Below, one piece after another: positions 48,018 through 56,175 of a DNA stretch of 64,000 nucleotides. Under the pieces are notes generated by a model. The model saw nothing but the letters and a program-made list of their open reading frames with translations. It did not search any database and had not been told where the DNA came from. The stretch lies in NCBI RefSeq assembly GCF_000143685.1, contig NC_014328.1, positions 868,001 to 932,000 on the forward strand, given 5' to 3'. Numbering within the stretch: position 1 is the stretch's first letter; every line of letters begins with the position of its first letter. The stretch is from Clostridium ljungdahlii DSM 13528 (GTDB lineage: Bacteria > Bacillota > Clostridia > Clostridiales > Clostridiaceae). The position numbers and the translations under genes are program-made.

Positions 48018-49505
48018 TTATAGATTCTTTGTTAAACCGGTTCTCTCATTAAAGGCCTCAATGTATTTATCAAGTTCTGGTCCCATTTGGTGAAGCTTAC
48101 CCCAGTAATTATCATAATCATACCATTGTGCGTTTAATTCTTCTAAATCATATTGTTGTTGTTCAATCCATGTATAGTATTTAAGATTATGAATACGCTT
48201 TTTACTTTGATATGTTAATTCTTCCATACTATCAGTTCTAACACCTAAAACATTTCTATTATGATCTATAGCACCGTCAACAACTTCATAATCTCTTCCT
48301 CTTTGGGCAGTCATTTCTTGTAATCTTGATTGATACATTTCTGCTGAATCAGTAAGCACTGTTATTACCATATCATTTTCATTTAATTCGTAATATTTTG
48401 CGAATTTGATACATGAAAGTATATTTGCTGCACCTGATATACCAACCCATGAAAGTTTTTTAATTACATCTTCTTTAACTCCTGCAGACCTTAGATATTC
48501 TTGTCCAGCAGGTTCATTAAATAGACGGAACATAGCTAAACTATCATTATCATCTATTGCAATAACCATGTCTGTATTTCTTATATTATGAATCCATGGG
48601 ACATGTTTGTCACCAATACCTTCAATTCTATGTTCGCCAAAACCATTGTTAAGCAGGGTTGGACATTGTAATGCCTCACCAACTGCAAATTTAGCATTTG
48701 GATATTGATCCTTTAAATAGTCTGCACTTCCTAAAGTTCCAGCTGATCCTGATGTTAAACATACGCCAGCAAGTTTTCCTTTCTCACCAGCTTCAGCTTT
48801 AATAACTGATTCCATAGCACTGCCAGTAACTTCATAATGCCATAAATGATTACCGAGTTCACCAAACTGATTAAATATAACAACATTATCTCTTGTTCTT
48901 CTTAGTTCCCATGTTTTATCATAGATTTCTTTTACGTTACTTTCAGAACCAGGGGTAGCGATAACTTCTCCAGCTACTTTTTTGAGCCAATCAAAACGTT
49001 CTTTACTCATATTTTCCGGCAAGATAGCAATTGAACTGCAGCCTAATAAAGCTGAGTTATAAGCTCCTCCACGGCAGAAGTTACCTGTTGAAGGCCATAC
49101 TGCCTGATGGTAAGTAGGATCAAATTGACCAGTTACTAGACGTGGAACTAGACAAGCAAAGCTTGCCCCAACTTTATGAGCTCCTGTTGGAAAGAACTTT
49201 CCTGCCATAGCAAAAATTCTAGCTTTAACACCTGAAATTTCAGGAGGAATCTCAATATAGTTTGGTAATTTGTTGTACAAACCACCTTTTGCTACAGGCT
49301 CATTATACCAGGAAATTCTAAATAAATTAATGGGATCTATGTCCCATAATCCTGTTTCTTTTAATCTAGCTTTAATTTTTGCAGGTACCTTGCTGGAGTC
49401 TTTCATTTGTGCTAGTGTTGGAATAATGATGTTTTTCTCTTTAGCACTGGCTGCTGTCTTTTTCAATTGTTCTTCATTGATTGTTAAATCGATCAATTTA
49501 TGCAT
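48018..49505 (-). CDS. PLP-dependent enzyme, tryptophan-synthase-beta fold (fold type II)
   Basis: A 495-residue protein. FFPTGAHKVGASFACL holds the probable Schiff-base Lys, GNFCRGGAYNSALLG the following helix and LTSGSAGTLGSADYL the phosphate-binding Gly/Ser loop, as in cysteine synthase and threonine dehydratase relatives. The sequence is longer than those enzymes and matches a poorly characterised clade of pyridoxal-phosphate-dependent beta-subunit-like proteins. Substrate is unknown. A sulfur-related TSUP permease gene lies upstream in divergent orientation, which might hint at an organosulfur substrate. Excellent SD (AGGAGGTAAAA) and a promoter palindrome are present. Confidence 0.8.
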   Translation of the reverse strand: MHKLIDLTINEEQLKKTAASAKEKNIIIPTLAQMKDSSKVPAKIKARLKETGLWDIDPINLFRISWYNEPVAKGGLYNKLPNYIEIPPEISGVKARIFAMAGKFFPTGAHKVGASFACLVPRLVTGQFDPTYHQAVWPSTGNFCRGGAYNSALLGCSSIAILPENMSKERFDWLKKVAGEVIATPGSESNVKEIYDKTWELRRTRDNVVIFNQFGELGNHLWHYEVTGSAMESVIKAEAGEKGKLAGVCLTSGSAGTLGSADYLKDQYPNAKFAVGEALQCPTLLNNGFGEHRIEGIGDKHVPWIHNIRNTDMVIAIDDNDSLAMFRLFNEPAGQEYLRSAGVKEDVIKKLSWVGISGAANILSCIKFAKYYELNENDMVITVLTDSAEMYQSRLQEMTAQRGRDYEVVDGAIDHNRNVLGVRTDSMEELTYQSKKRIHNLKYYTWIEQQQYDLEELNAQWYDYDNYWGKLHQMGPELDKYIEAFNERTGLTKNL

Positions 49506-49540
49506 CCTTTTTACCTCCTAATTTATACAAATTAAAATTA

Positions 49541-49556
49541 GACTAACTAGTTAGTC
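49541..49556. promoter_or_regulatory. 16-bp perfect palindrome in the PLP-enzyme promoter
   Basis: GACTAACTAGTTAGTC is self-complementary over all 16 bases. Read on the minus strand it begins within TTGACT, a likely -35, so a repressor bound here would block transcription of the PLP enzyme. The motif resembles TetR- or MarR-type operators; no regulator gene is adjacent. Confidence 0.7.
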
Positions 49557-49720
49557 AACATATTCTATTCTTTAGTATATAATATTTTTTAATACATGTC
49601 AAAAATAACCATAGCAATCTAGTATAAATTGAATTTATATGATGAATAAAATATATAAATTTGATTATATATTAAAAAGTTGGTAATATCAATTTGTATA
49701 AATTTATGGGGAGGTTAGAA

Positions 49721-50482
49721 ATGATTACATATATTATAGTATGTCCGCTGGTTTTTATTGCAGGTTTTGTAGATGCAATTGCAGGGGGAGGAGGACTTAT
49801 ATCGCTTCCAGCATATATGATTTCAGGGATTCCGGTTCATTTTGCTATTGGTACAAATAAAATGAGTTCTTGTATGGGGACAATTATAGCTACATGTCGT
49901 TATGCTAAAAATGGATATATAAAGTTGAAACTAGGAATTTGCAGCGCAGTTTGTGCTTTGATCGGGTCACCGCTTGGGGCTCTTATTTCCTTAAAAATAG
50001 AAGACTTTTATTTTAAAATTTTAATGTTGTTCATTTTGCCTATAACAGCATTTTATGTCTTACATAAGCATAATCTTGAAGATAATAAACAGGAAACATC
50101 AATGAATTATAAAACATACATAACATGTATGTTAATTGCATTTTTTTTGGGAATCTATGATGGGTTTTATGGCCCAGGAACAGGAACATTTTTATTGTTA
50201 TTATTGACGAGCATTGCAAATTTGAGTATGAATACTTCTGCAGGAATTACAAAAGCTATAAATTTATCATCAAATGTAGCTAGTTTAGTAACATTCATTA
50301 TAAATGCAAAAGTATTTTTAGTTTTGGGTTTAGTCGCAGGCTTATTTAGTATTGCTGGAAATTACATTGGTTCTGGTTATTTTACAAAAAGCGGATCAAA
50401 AATAGTACGTCCTGTAATTATAATTGTACTTACGATTTTTTTTATTAAAATATTAGTTGAGATATTATCGAAGCAGTTATAA
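49721..50482 (+). CDS. TSUP-family (TauE/SafE) membrane permease
   Basis: A 253-residue protein with eight hydrophobic segments and the paired family motifs GFVDAIAGGGGLISLPAYM (N-terminal half) and GIYDGFYGPGTGTFLLLLL (C-terminal half). It is closer to the YfcA subgroup than the TSUP protein at 1333-2097. It may export sulfite or another small anion. It is divergent from the PLP enzyme; a functional link is inference. SD GGGGAGG precedes ATG 49721; an in-frame TTG at 49694 lacks one. Confidence 0.85.
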   Translation: MITYIIVCPLVFIAGFVDAIAGGGGLISLPAYMISGIPVHFAIGTNKMSSCMGTIIATCRYAKNGYIKLKLGICSAVCALIGSPLGALISLKIEDFYFKILMLFILPITAFYVLHKHNLEDNKQETSMNYKTYITCMLIAFFLGIYDGFYGPGTGTFLLLLLTSIANLSMNTSAGITKAINLSSNVASLVTFIINAKVFLVLGLVAGLFSIAGNYIGSGYFTKSGSKIVRPVIIIVLTIFFIKILVEILSKQL

Positions 50483-50536
50483 TTACAGGAACGTTTATTT
50501 TGTTTTAGGACTATTGGTATAAAGTGGACTTGATTT

Positions 50537-50986
50537 TTACTTGTATATTTTACCATCCGGTCCTAATTCAAATATGCGTCCAGTTTCTTTACTCACTAAT
50601 ATAAGATTTTGAAAATCAGTTCCATCACTATTATCGTGTCCATATAAAACATAACTTGCATTTAATATATCATCAGAGAGAAACCTTTTTAAAGTATCAG
50701 TACCAACAACGTTTTGTGCAGGCTCAAAAGAAGAATTAGGATATTTACTTTCAACGATTTTTAATGCTTGACTATAGTTGACTCCTCCGTGTTCTTGTAT
50801 GTATGATGCACTTTTATGAGTGATATCGTCATCATCTTGCTTCTGCTGTTTTTTTGCATTTACTGCTTCCAACTTATATTTTGATTTTTCCTGCTGATCT
50901 TGAACTGCTTTTGCAAATACATCTTTTAAATTTTTAGCCTCAGAATTATTAGGATCTATTATTAGTACTGCATCTAGGTATTTATT
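50537..50986 (-). pseudogene. N-terminally truncated TPR-type protein
   Basis: The frame is open from 50986 to the stop at 50537 but has no plausible start near its 5' end; a TTG at 50872 lacks an SD. It begins NKYLDAVLIIDPNNSEAKNL, the last helices of a tetratricopeptide repeat, followed by a charged linker (KKQQKQDDDD) and a small C-terminal domain (VVGTDTLKRFLSDD...ILVSKETGRIFELGPDG). The upstream part, probably a signal or membrane segment and further TPRs, is missing. Confidence 0.65.
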
Positions 50987-51086
50987 CTATAAATTATACA
51001 AAATTCCTTTATAAATATAACACAGAAGTGAAAAAAGAAGTGAGTACTAAAAAATTGAAAAAGTATTCCCCTAATTGGCAGCATAG

Positions 51087-51374
51087 TTGTTAGATCCAAC
51101 TGCTTCACATGGGATGAGAGAAAAATCTCTAAAAAGTTTTATGTATCAAGCATATGAATTAGTAATGAAAAGTTCAATAAAGAGTTATTTTAAAAAGAAA
51201 CGCAATTTTATTGACATAGTAGTATTAGATAAAATTGACTTTAATAAAATTCAAGTAGAAACAGAATTTACTTTAGATAATAAAAGCAGAATATATATTA
51301 GGAGTGTGAAAAGATATGGACGAATTAGAAAAAAGAAAAATAGAATTACGAAATCATACAGGAAAGATGGTTAG
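51087..51374 (+). CDS. Doubtful ORF, possible gene fragment
   Basis: 95 codons from a TTG with no clear SD. The peptide has an amphipathic helical start ([24 protein letters not shown]) and a strand-rich middle ([21 protein letters not shown]). It overlaps the start of the DUF1653 gene by 59 bases. It may be the tail of a truncated gene; no family recognised. Confidence 0.25.
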   Translation: MLDPTASHGMREKSLKSFMYQAYELVMKSSIKSYFKKKRNFIDIVVLDKIDFNKIQVETEFTLDNKSRIYIRSVKRYGRIRKKKNRITKSYRKDG

Positions 51375-51570
51375 ACATTTCAAAAATAAAAGTTACTTAA
51401 TATTAGATTTTGCAACACATACTGAGACAGAAGAAGAATTAGTTATATATAAAGCTCTTTACGGTAACTGCGGTGTATTTGCAAGACCAATAGACATGTT
51501 TGTTAGTGAAGTAGATCATGAAAAGTATCCGGAAATAAGTCAAAAGTGGAGATTTGAATTAATAAAATAG
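51316..51570 (+). CDS. DUF1653 domain protein
   Basis: An 84-residue protein: [51 protein letters not shown] is the DUF1653 pattern (HFK-x-K-x-Y, THTET-x-EE, ALYG, RP-x-x-MF). The domain is small, usually stand-alone, and of unknown function. SD TTAGGAG upstream. Confidence 0.85.
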   Translation: MDELEKRKIELRNHTGKMVRHFKNKSYLILDFATHTETEEELVIYKALYGNCGVFARPIDMFVSEVDHEKYPEISQKWRFELIK

Positions 51571-51744
51571 AAAAGTCGTTTTCATTTTTTTGTTTTATTT
51601 AGTTTTGACTTAATATGGTCACTTTAGTATAAATGTTTTTAGAAATTATGATGAAATATAATTTTTATTTTAGTTAAAAGTGAAGAAATTGTTGCAATTT
51701 TATCAAATATGTATTAGTATATAATAAAATTAATAATTCAGATG

Positions 51745-51920
51745 AAGATAGTGGGAGAGTTATGGCTTTTGCCATTCACCGAAGAAGTAAATCTTTCAGG
51801 TACCTATTTAATTATAGAGATGACCGCTATTGGATGAATCCTTGGAGAGACTCTTATTGAGCACCGAAGGAGAAAGTCGCATGGCGAAACTCTCAGGTAA
51901 AAGGACAGGGAAAAGGTAAC
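51745..51920 (+). promoter_or_regulatory. Tandem glycine riboswitch
   Basis: Two aptamers in tandem. The first (about 51749-51805) has GGGAGAGTTATGGC, GCCATTCACCGAAGAAGTAAA and TCTTTCAGGTA; the second (about 51843-51916) has GGAGAGACTC, GAGCACCGAAGGAGAAAGTC, GCGAAACTCTCAGG and AAAAGGACAG. These are the conserved cores of the cooperative glycine riboswitch. No clear terminator follows; GGGAA after the aptamer can pair with TTCCC about 65 bases downstream. It should control the genes below, a truncated glycine symporter and a CycA-like permease. Confidence 0.92.
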
Positions 51921-52056
51921 ACATCTTACAAAAGTAATATATAATTAATTACTTCATTTAGATCTTATCTATTCCCATTTGTATCTCCAACCACAAAATA
52001 TTTATATAGGAAAAGGCATTTCTAGTACATGCTTTTGACTAAGATGGAGGGATAAA

Positions 52057-52254
52057 ATGGATCAATTAACAAAACTATTTACTAAAACCAATTCTATAGT
52101 ATGGAAGGGTTTACTTTTAGTCCTGCTAAATGGAACTAGAACCTATCTTACTGTACGTCTAGGGTTACTTAAATTATTCAAATTGTCTATTTTTGAGAAA
52201 AATGAATATGAAGATAATGAAAAAGGTGATGCTATTAGCTTTGCAGTATTATGA
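52057..52254 (+). pseudogene. Truncated AGCS-family sodium:alanine/glycine symporter
   Basis: 65 codons with a proper SD (ATGGAGGG). The peptide reads NSIVWKGLLLVLLNGT then YLTVRLGLL, the first membrane helix of AGCS symporters (normally NSIVWGPPLLVLLVGTGIYLTIRLG), and continues to EDNEKGDAISFAVL, the segment just before the first ALMTALAATVGTGN motif, where it stops. The remaining ~400 residues are absent. It is the gene type most often found directly below glycine riboswitches. Confidence 0.75.
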
Positions 52255-52428
52255 AGAATTAAAAGTTGCTTCAATTTATAGTTATATTTTTTAACAGCAC
52301 TCATACTAATAGTGTATTTGTACATCATTCATATGGAAAATTATATCTTAATATCAAGATAATAACTCTAGAAATACGAATGCAGCAACATAGGTAAAAA
52401 AAGTAACGTTTAGAAAGGCGGAATATAT

Positions 52429-53811
52429 ATGTCAGAAAATCAAAATTTATCGAGAGGACTAAAAAATCGTCATGTCCAATTACTTGCAATTGGAGGTGCA
52501 ATTGGTACTGGATTATTTCTTGGTTCAGGCAGGTCCATTCACTTGGCTGGTCCATCTATTCTATTTGCATATGCTATAACAGGAATTATTTTATTTTTTG
52601 TAATGCGTGCCCTTGGCGAATTATTGCTTTCTAATTTAAACTACCATTCTTTTGTAGAGTTTGTGTACGATTATCTAGGAGAAGGAGCAGCATTTATTAC
52701 TGGATGGACATACTGGTTCTGTTGGATTTCACTTGCTATGGCCGATGTAGCTGCCACTGGACTTTATGTACAGTACTGGATTCCCAATGTACCTCGATGG
52801 GTACCAAGCCTTATAGTTCTTGTAATTTTACTAATTATGAACCTTACTGCGGTAAAATTATTTGGTGAAATGGAATTCTGGTTTGCATTAATTAAAGTTG
52901 TTGCAATTTTGGCACTTATTATAGTTGGTACATTTATGATTATTAAAGGATTTTCTACAAATGCTGGTGCATCTAGCTTTTCAAACCTTTGGAGACATGG
53001 AGGTTGGCTACCAAATGGGGCAAATGGCTTTATACTTTCATTTCAAATGGTTGTATTTGCTTTCACTGGAATCGAATTAGTTGGTTTAACAGCTGGTGAA
53101 ACTGAAAATCCAGAGCATGTTATTCCAAGGGCTATTAATAACATTCCAATTAGAATTATTATTTTCTATGTAGGAGCACTTGCTGTTATTATGGGAATAT
53201 ATCCATGGAACTCAATCAATCCAGCTAAAAGTCCATTTGTACAGGTATTTGCTTCAGTTGGAATTGCAGCAGCAGCAAGCATTGTAAACTTTGTTGTGCT
53301 AACATCAGCAGCATCTGCTTGTAATAGCGGTATTTTCAGTACAAGCCGTATGGTTTACTCTCTTGCCAAAGAAAATAATGCACCTGGGTCAATGAAAAAG
53401 TTAACTTCTAATCATATACCTTGCAATGCTGCAATATTTTCTGCAGCCGTTATCTTAATTGCAGTTATTTTAAACTATATCATGCCAGGTGAAGTATTTG
53501 TACTAATTACAAGTATATCAACATTTTGCTATATATACATCTGGGCAATTATAGTTATCTGTCACATGAAATACCGTAAAACTAAACCTGAACTTGCTGC
53601 CAATAACAAATTTAAAATGCCACTTTATCCAATCATGAACTATATAATTCTAGCATTCTTTGCTTTTGTTATAGTTACATTAGCACTTAATAATGAAACT
53701 CGTGTAGCCTTATTTGTAACACCTGTATGGTTTATAATGCTTGGGGTGATTTACAAGGTATTTAAATCAAAAAAGAAAACTGAAGAAGATGGCAAAAGAA
53801 ATTTAGCATAG
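52429..53811 (+). CDS. cycA: Glycine / D-alanine / D-serine type amino acid permease (CycA-like)
   Basis: A 460-residue APC-superfamily permease with 12 membrane segments. The sequence LLAIGGAIGTGLFLGSG, FFVMRALGELLLSNL, GWTYWFCWISLAMADVAATG, LFGEMEFWFALIKVVAI, PRAINNIPIRIIIFYV and FVVLTSAASACNSGIFSTSRM follow E. coli CycA closely as I recall it. CycA imports glycine, D-serine and D-alanine, which agrees with the glycine riboswitch about 500 bases upstream. SD AAAGGCGG. It ends before a large hairpin. Confidence 0.88.
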   Translation: MSENQNLSRGLKNRHVQLLAIGGAIGTGLFLGSGRSIHLAGPSILFAYAITGIILFFVMRALGELLLSNLNYHSFVEFVYDYLGEGAAFITGWTYWFCWISLAMADVAATGLYVQYWIPNVPRWVPSLIVLVILLIMNLTAVKLFGEMEFWFALIKVVAILALIIVGTFMIIKGFSTNAGASSFSNLWRHGGWLPNGANGFILSFQMVVFAFTGIELVGLTAGETENPEHVIPRAINNIPIRIIIFYVGALAVIMGIYPWNSINPAKSPFVQVFASVGIAAAASIVNFVVLTSAASACNSGIFSTSRMVYSLAKENNAPGSMKKLTSNHIPCNAAIFSAAVILIAVILNYIMPGEVFVLITSISTFCYIYIWAIIVICHMKYRKTKPELAANNKFKMPLYPIMNYIILAFFAFVIVTLALNNETRVALFVTPVWFIMLGVIYKVFKSKKKTEEDGKRNLA

Positions 53812-53857
53812 GCTAATACTTATTGAATATTACCCTTTATATGAAAATTACTTAACC

Positions 53858-53900
53858 ACTAAAGTCAAGACCGCCCATGGGGCGGGTGTCTTGCTTTAGT
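53858..53900. terminator. Large GC-rich hairpin after cycA
   Basis: ACTAAAG, CAAGA and CCGCCC on the left pair with GGGCGG, TCTTG and CTTTAGT on the right, with small bulges and a 3-base loop. It is strikingly GC rich for this genome. There is no T-run, so it may be a poor terminator, or the end of an IS200/IS605-like element. Confidence 0.5.
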
Positions 53901-53903
53901 TCA

Positions 53904-54068
53904 TCATCTATAGATATCATATTTTTTATTTGAATGGAAATTAGTAGGTTTAAAGTGATAACGCATAATATCTTGTAATTCTAATGAAAAAGCAGTTCGC
54001 TCAGGTTGAATGGTTTCTTCCACAATTTTTGCAGTTAGAAAAAGTGACTCAAAAATTGTGGTAATAAG
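53904..54068 (-). pseudogene. Unidentified protein fragment
   Basis: One minus-strand frame is open for about 55 codons, reading ITTIFESLFLTAKIVEETIQ then PERTAFSLELQDIMRYHFKPTNF, ending TGA at 53904-53906. No start codon with SD is seen and it follows a beta-lactamase-family pseudogene. Codon use looks coding, but I do not recognise the family. Confidence 0.35.
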
Positions 54069-54388
54069 TTTAGTCTAGTACGGCTAGTATAATACATTCC
54101 TTAATAAGTCTCAATCTATCACGAGGAGTTAACTTAAGTCCCCATCCTCCTGTGGAGTTACCATTTGGATCTTTGACCCATCTTCTCATGTTTTCCCCGA
54201 ATAAATCCTCAAAACCAAATGATTTCATAAGCAATATATCCGTTTCTCACAACAACAATACCAGTTATATTGCTGTACTCGGATTTTACCATAGGCTCAA
54301 GTTTTGAAAGTTTTTCAGAGTCCATTCTCAAGGTTTTAGAATCTGCGGCTTGCCATTTTGTAGTTGGCCAGTAGTTTCTTTCTATCAT
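54068..54388 (-). pseudogene. Remnant of beta-lactamase-family serine hydrolase
   Basis: A good SD (GAGGAGGTAC) and ATG at 54388 begin IERNYWPTTKWQAADSKTLRM then SKLEPMVKSEYSNITGIVVVRNGYIAYE, the N-terminus of class-C beta-lactamase-like serine hydrolases. After an internal deletion the sequence resumes in another frame as FGENMRRWVKDPNGNSTGGWGLKLTPRD, an inner segment of the same family. The SxxK region is lost, so it is non-functional. Confidence 0.75.
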
Positions 54389-54432
54389 AAGTACCTCCTC
54401 GTATAAATAAGATGTTTTTGTTTTGCTTGATA

Positions 54433-54762
54433 CTACTTTTTCTTCACAGGAAAATATACTTCAGTAACAAGATCTTTAGGAATGGTGACTTGGTGGGGGT
54501 CAGTTACATATACTTCATATGGTGGGTTTGTAAGTTTATATCCTTCATTTTCTACCCATTCCCTCAACTTAGCATATACAGATGTTAATTCTGAATATGA
54601 GCCCCTTAAAACAGACTTCGCACAAAGGACTCCAGGCAAGTATCTTGTTCCCTTTACAATCTCCTTTATCGGAATGGCAAGTTCTGTATCATTGCCAGAA
54701 GGATTGTATTCAGCGCTGTGATAAATAGTTATTGGCTTACCAAGAAAGTCAATTACAAAAAT
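54433..54762 (-). pseudogene. GyrI-like effector-binding domain fragment
   Basis: The frame runs from about 54762 to the stop at 54433 without a credible start; reading ITIYHSAEYNPSGNDTELAI then the conserved tail LREWVENEGYKLTNPPYEVYVTDPHQV and LVTEVYFPVKKK. This is the C-terminal half of a GyrI-like/AraC-type effector-binding domain, commonly fused behind a MerR or AraC DNA-binding domain, which is missing. A 68-codon sub-ORF begins at 54639 but has no SD. Confidence 0.6.
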
Positions 54763-54880
54763 ATATATAAAGAAAGCAAAGCTACATATATTAAAGCATT
54801 TAAGGTAAAACTAAAAATATTATAAAAATGAAATTATTTTTTCTCATAGCTAAAGTTACATAATACGAGGAGGATTTATA

Positions 54881-55240
54881 ATGAAAAAAGTAATAGGAAT
54901 TATAAGTATTGTACTATTTGTACTCGTAGCACTTCAATCCTGTGCTGCAGGAGTAGGAAATGCATTAAGTAATAACAAAGAAGCTAGTGGATCTGCTGGA
55001 TTATTTTTATCTGTATGTATGCTTATTGCTGGAATAATAGCAATAATATCAAAATATAGTAAAGGTATGACTATAACAGCTATAGTATTTTATTTGTTAG
55101 CTTTTGTTGTAGGGATTGCTAATGTTGGGCATTTTTCAGATTTGCAAATTTGGTCAATCATTAACTTGATATTTGCTGGACTATTGATATTTCATTTGCT
55201 TAAAAATAAGCAATTATATAATAGCAGTGGGAAAAAGTAG
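54881..55240 (+). CDS. Small membrane protein of unknown function
   Basis: 119 residues with four hydrophobic segments (about 4-22, 42-58, 64-82 and 92-106). A Cys at 21 (LQSC) resembles a weak lipobox. Excellent SD (GAGGAGGATT). The soluble part is minimal and no motif is recognised; similar small four-helix proteins with unknown roles are common in Firmicutes. Confidence 0.6.
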   Translation: MKKVIGIISIVLFVLVALQSCAAGVGNALSNNKEASGSAGLFLSVCMLIAGIIAIISKYSKGMTITAIVFYLLAFVVGIANVGHFSDLQIWSIINLIFAGLLIFHLLKNKQLYNSSGKK

Positions 55241-55400
55241 AATCATATATTGTAATTATTTTTAATTATGTTGGCAAAATTGAAATTGTCACTGAAACAC
55301 CTCTAAATGTTTTAAATACATATGTTTAATTATTGTGACAGATTCTAATAGTAGAAAGTAGAAATTTGCTATGTTATAATGACATAGAGGTGAATGTAAT

Positions 55401-56120
55401 ATGGATGATGAGGTGAAAGTCCCAAACCATATATATCAAATGTCTACAATAAATGCACTTGTTTCGGGGCTGTATGATGGCTGTGTTTCATTATCTAAAC
55501 TTCTTAAAAAAGGAAACTTTGGTATAGGTACTTTTAAAGGTCTAGATGGTGAACTAACTCTTTTAAATGGAACTTTTTATAGGACTAAACCTGATGGCAG
55601 CGTATACGTATGTTCCAAAAACGTATCCGTTCCTTTTGCTGTAGTCACTGAACTGGAAAATTATAATACTTATAATATTCAAAATCGTACTTCTTATGAA
55701 GATATAAGAAAAGAATTGGACAGCTTTATAGAAAGCAAAAATATATTTTATGCTTTCTATATGGAAGGTAAATTTAATTATGTAAAAACACGTACTGTTG
55801 TAAAACAGAATATGCCTTATAAGCCTATGGCTGAAGTTGTTAAAGATCAGCCTATGTTTGAATATAACGGTGTTGATGGATATGTGGTTGGATTTAGGTG
55901 TCCTGATTATGTTGAAGGCCTTAATGTCCCTGGATATCATTTTCATTTCATAAATAAAGATAAGAAATTTGGTGGACATATAAGTGAATTTTCCATTGAA
56001 AATGCGAAGGTTTATGTACAGAACTGTTCTTGCTTTAGGATGGAACTTCCTAAAAATGAAAGTTTTTATAATATGGAAGTACAAGATAGAAACGATGAGA
56101 TAACAAGTGTTGAAAAATAA
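55401..56120 (+). CDS. budA: Acetolactate decarboxylase
   Basis: A 239-residue protein: ISALVSGLYDG-like start (INALVSGLYDGCVSL), GIGTFKGLDGELTLLNGTFYRTKPDG, and metal ligands in GYHFHFINKDKKFGGH (His180, His182, His193). It decarboxylates alpha-acetolactate to acetoin, a step of the 2,3-butanediol pathway. Also named alsD. No acetolactate synthase is adjacent. A TATAAT (about 55374-55379) lies 22 bases upstream; SD GAGGTGA. Confidence 0.93.
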   Translation: MDDEVKVPNHIYQMSTINALVSGLYDGCVSLSKLLKKGNFGIGTFKGLDGELTLLNGTFYRTKPDGSVYVCSKNVSVPFAVVTELENYNTYNIQNRTSYEDIRKELDSFIESKNIFYAFYMEGKFNYVKTRTVVKQNMPYKPMAEVVKDQPMFEYNGVDGYVVGFRCPDYVEGLNVPGYHFHFINKDKKFGGHISEFSIENAKVYVQNCSCFRMELPKNESFYNMEVQDRNDEITSVEK

Positions 56121-56138
56121 AGTATTGATAGAAAAAAA

Positions 56139-56175
56139 CACTAGACAGTGCTAATAACAATGTCTAGTGCTTTTT
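56139..56175. terminator. Bidirectional terminator between budA and the ABC-F gene
   Basis: CACTAGACA (56139-56147) pairs exactly with TGTCTAGTG (56161-56169). T-runs follow on both strands (CTTTTTA on plus, TTTTTTT on minus). The ABC-F stop codon lies within the stem. Confidence 0.92.

Noticed and set aside
53858..53900. Hairpin considered a standard rho-independent terminator
   Set aside because: Neither strand has the needed U-tract after the stem, so the terminator label is kept at low confidence.
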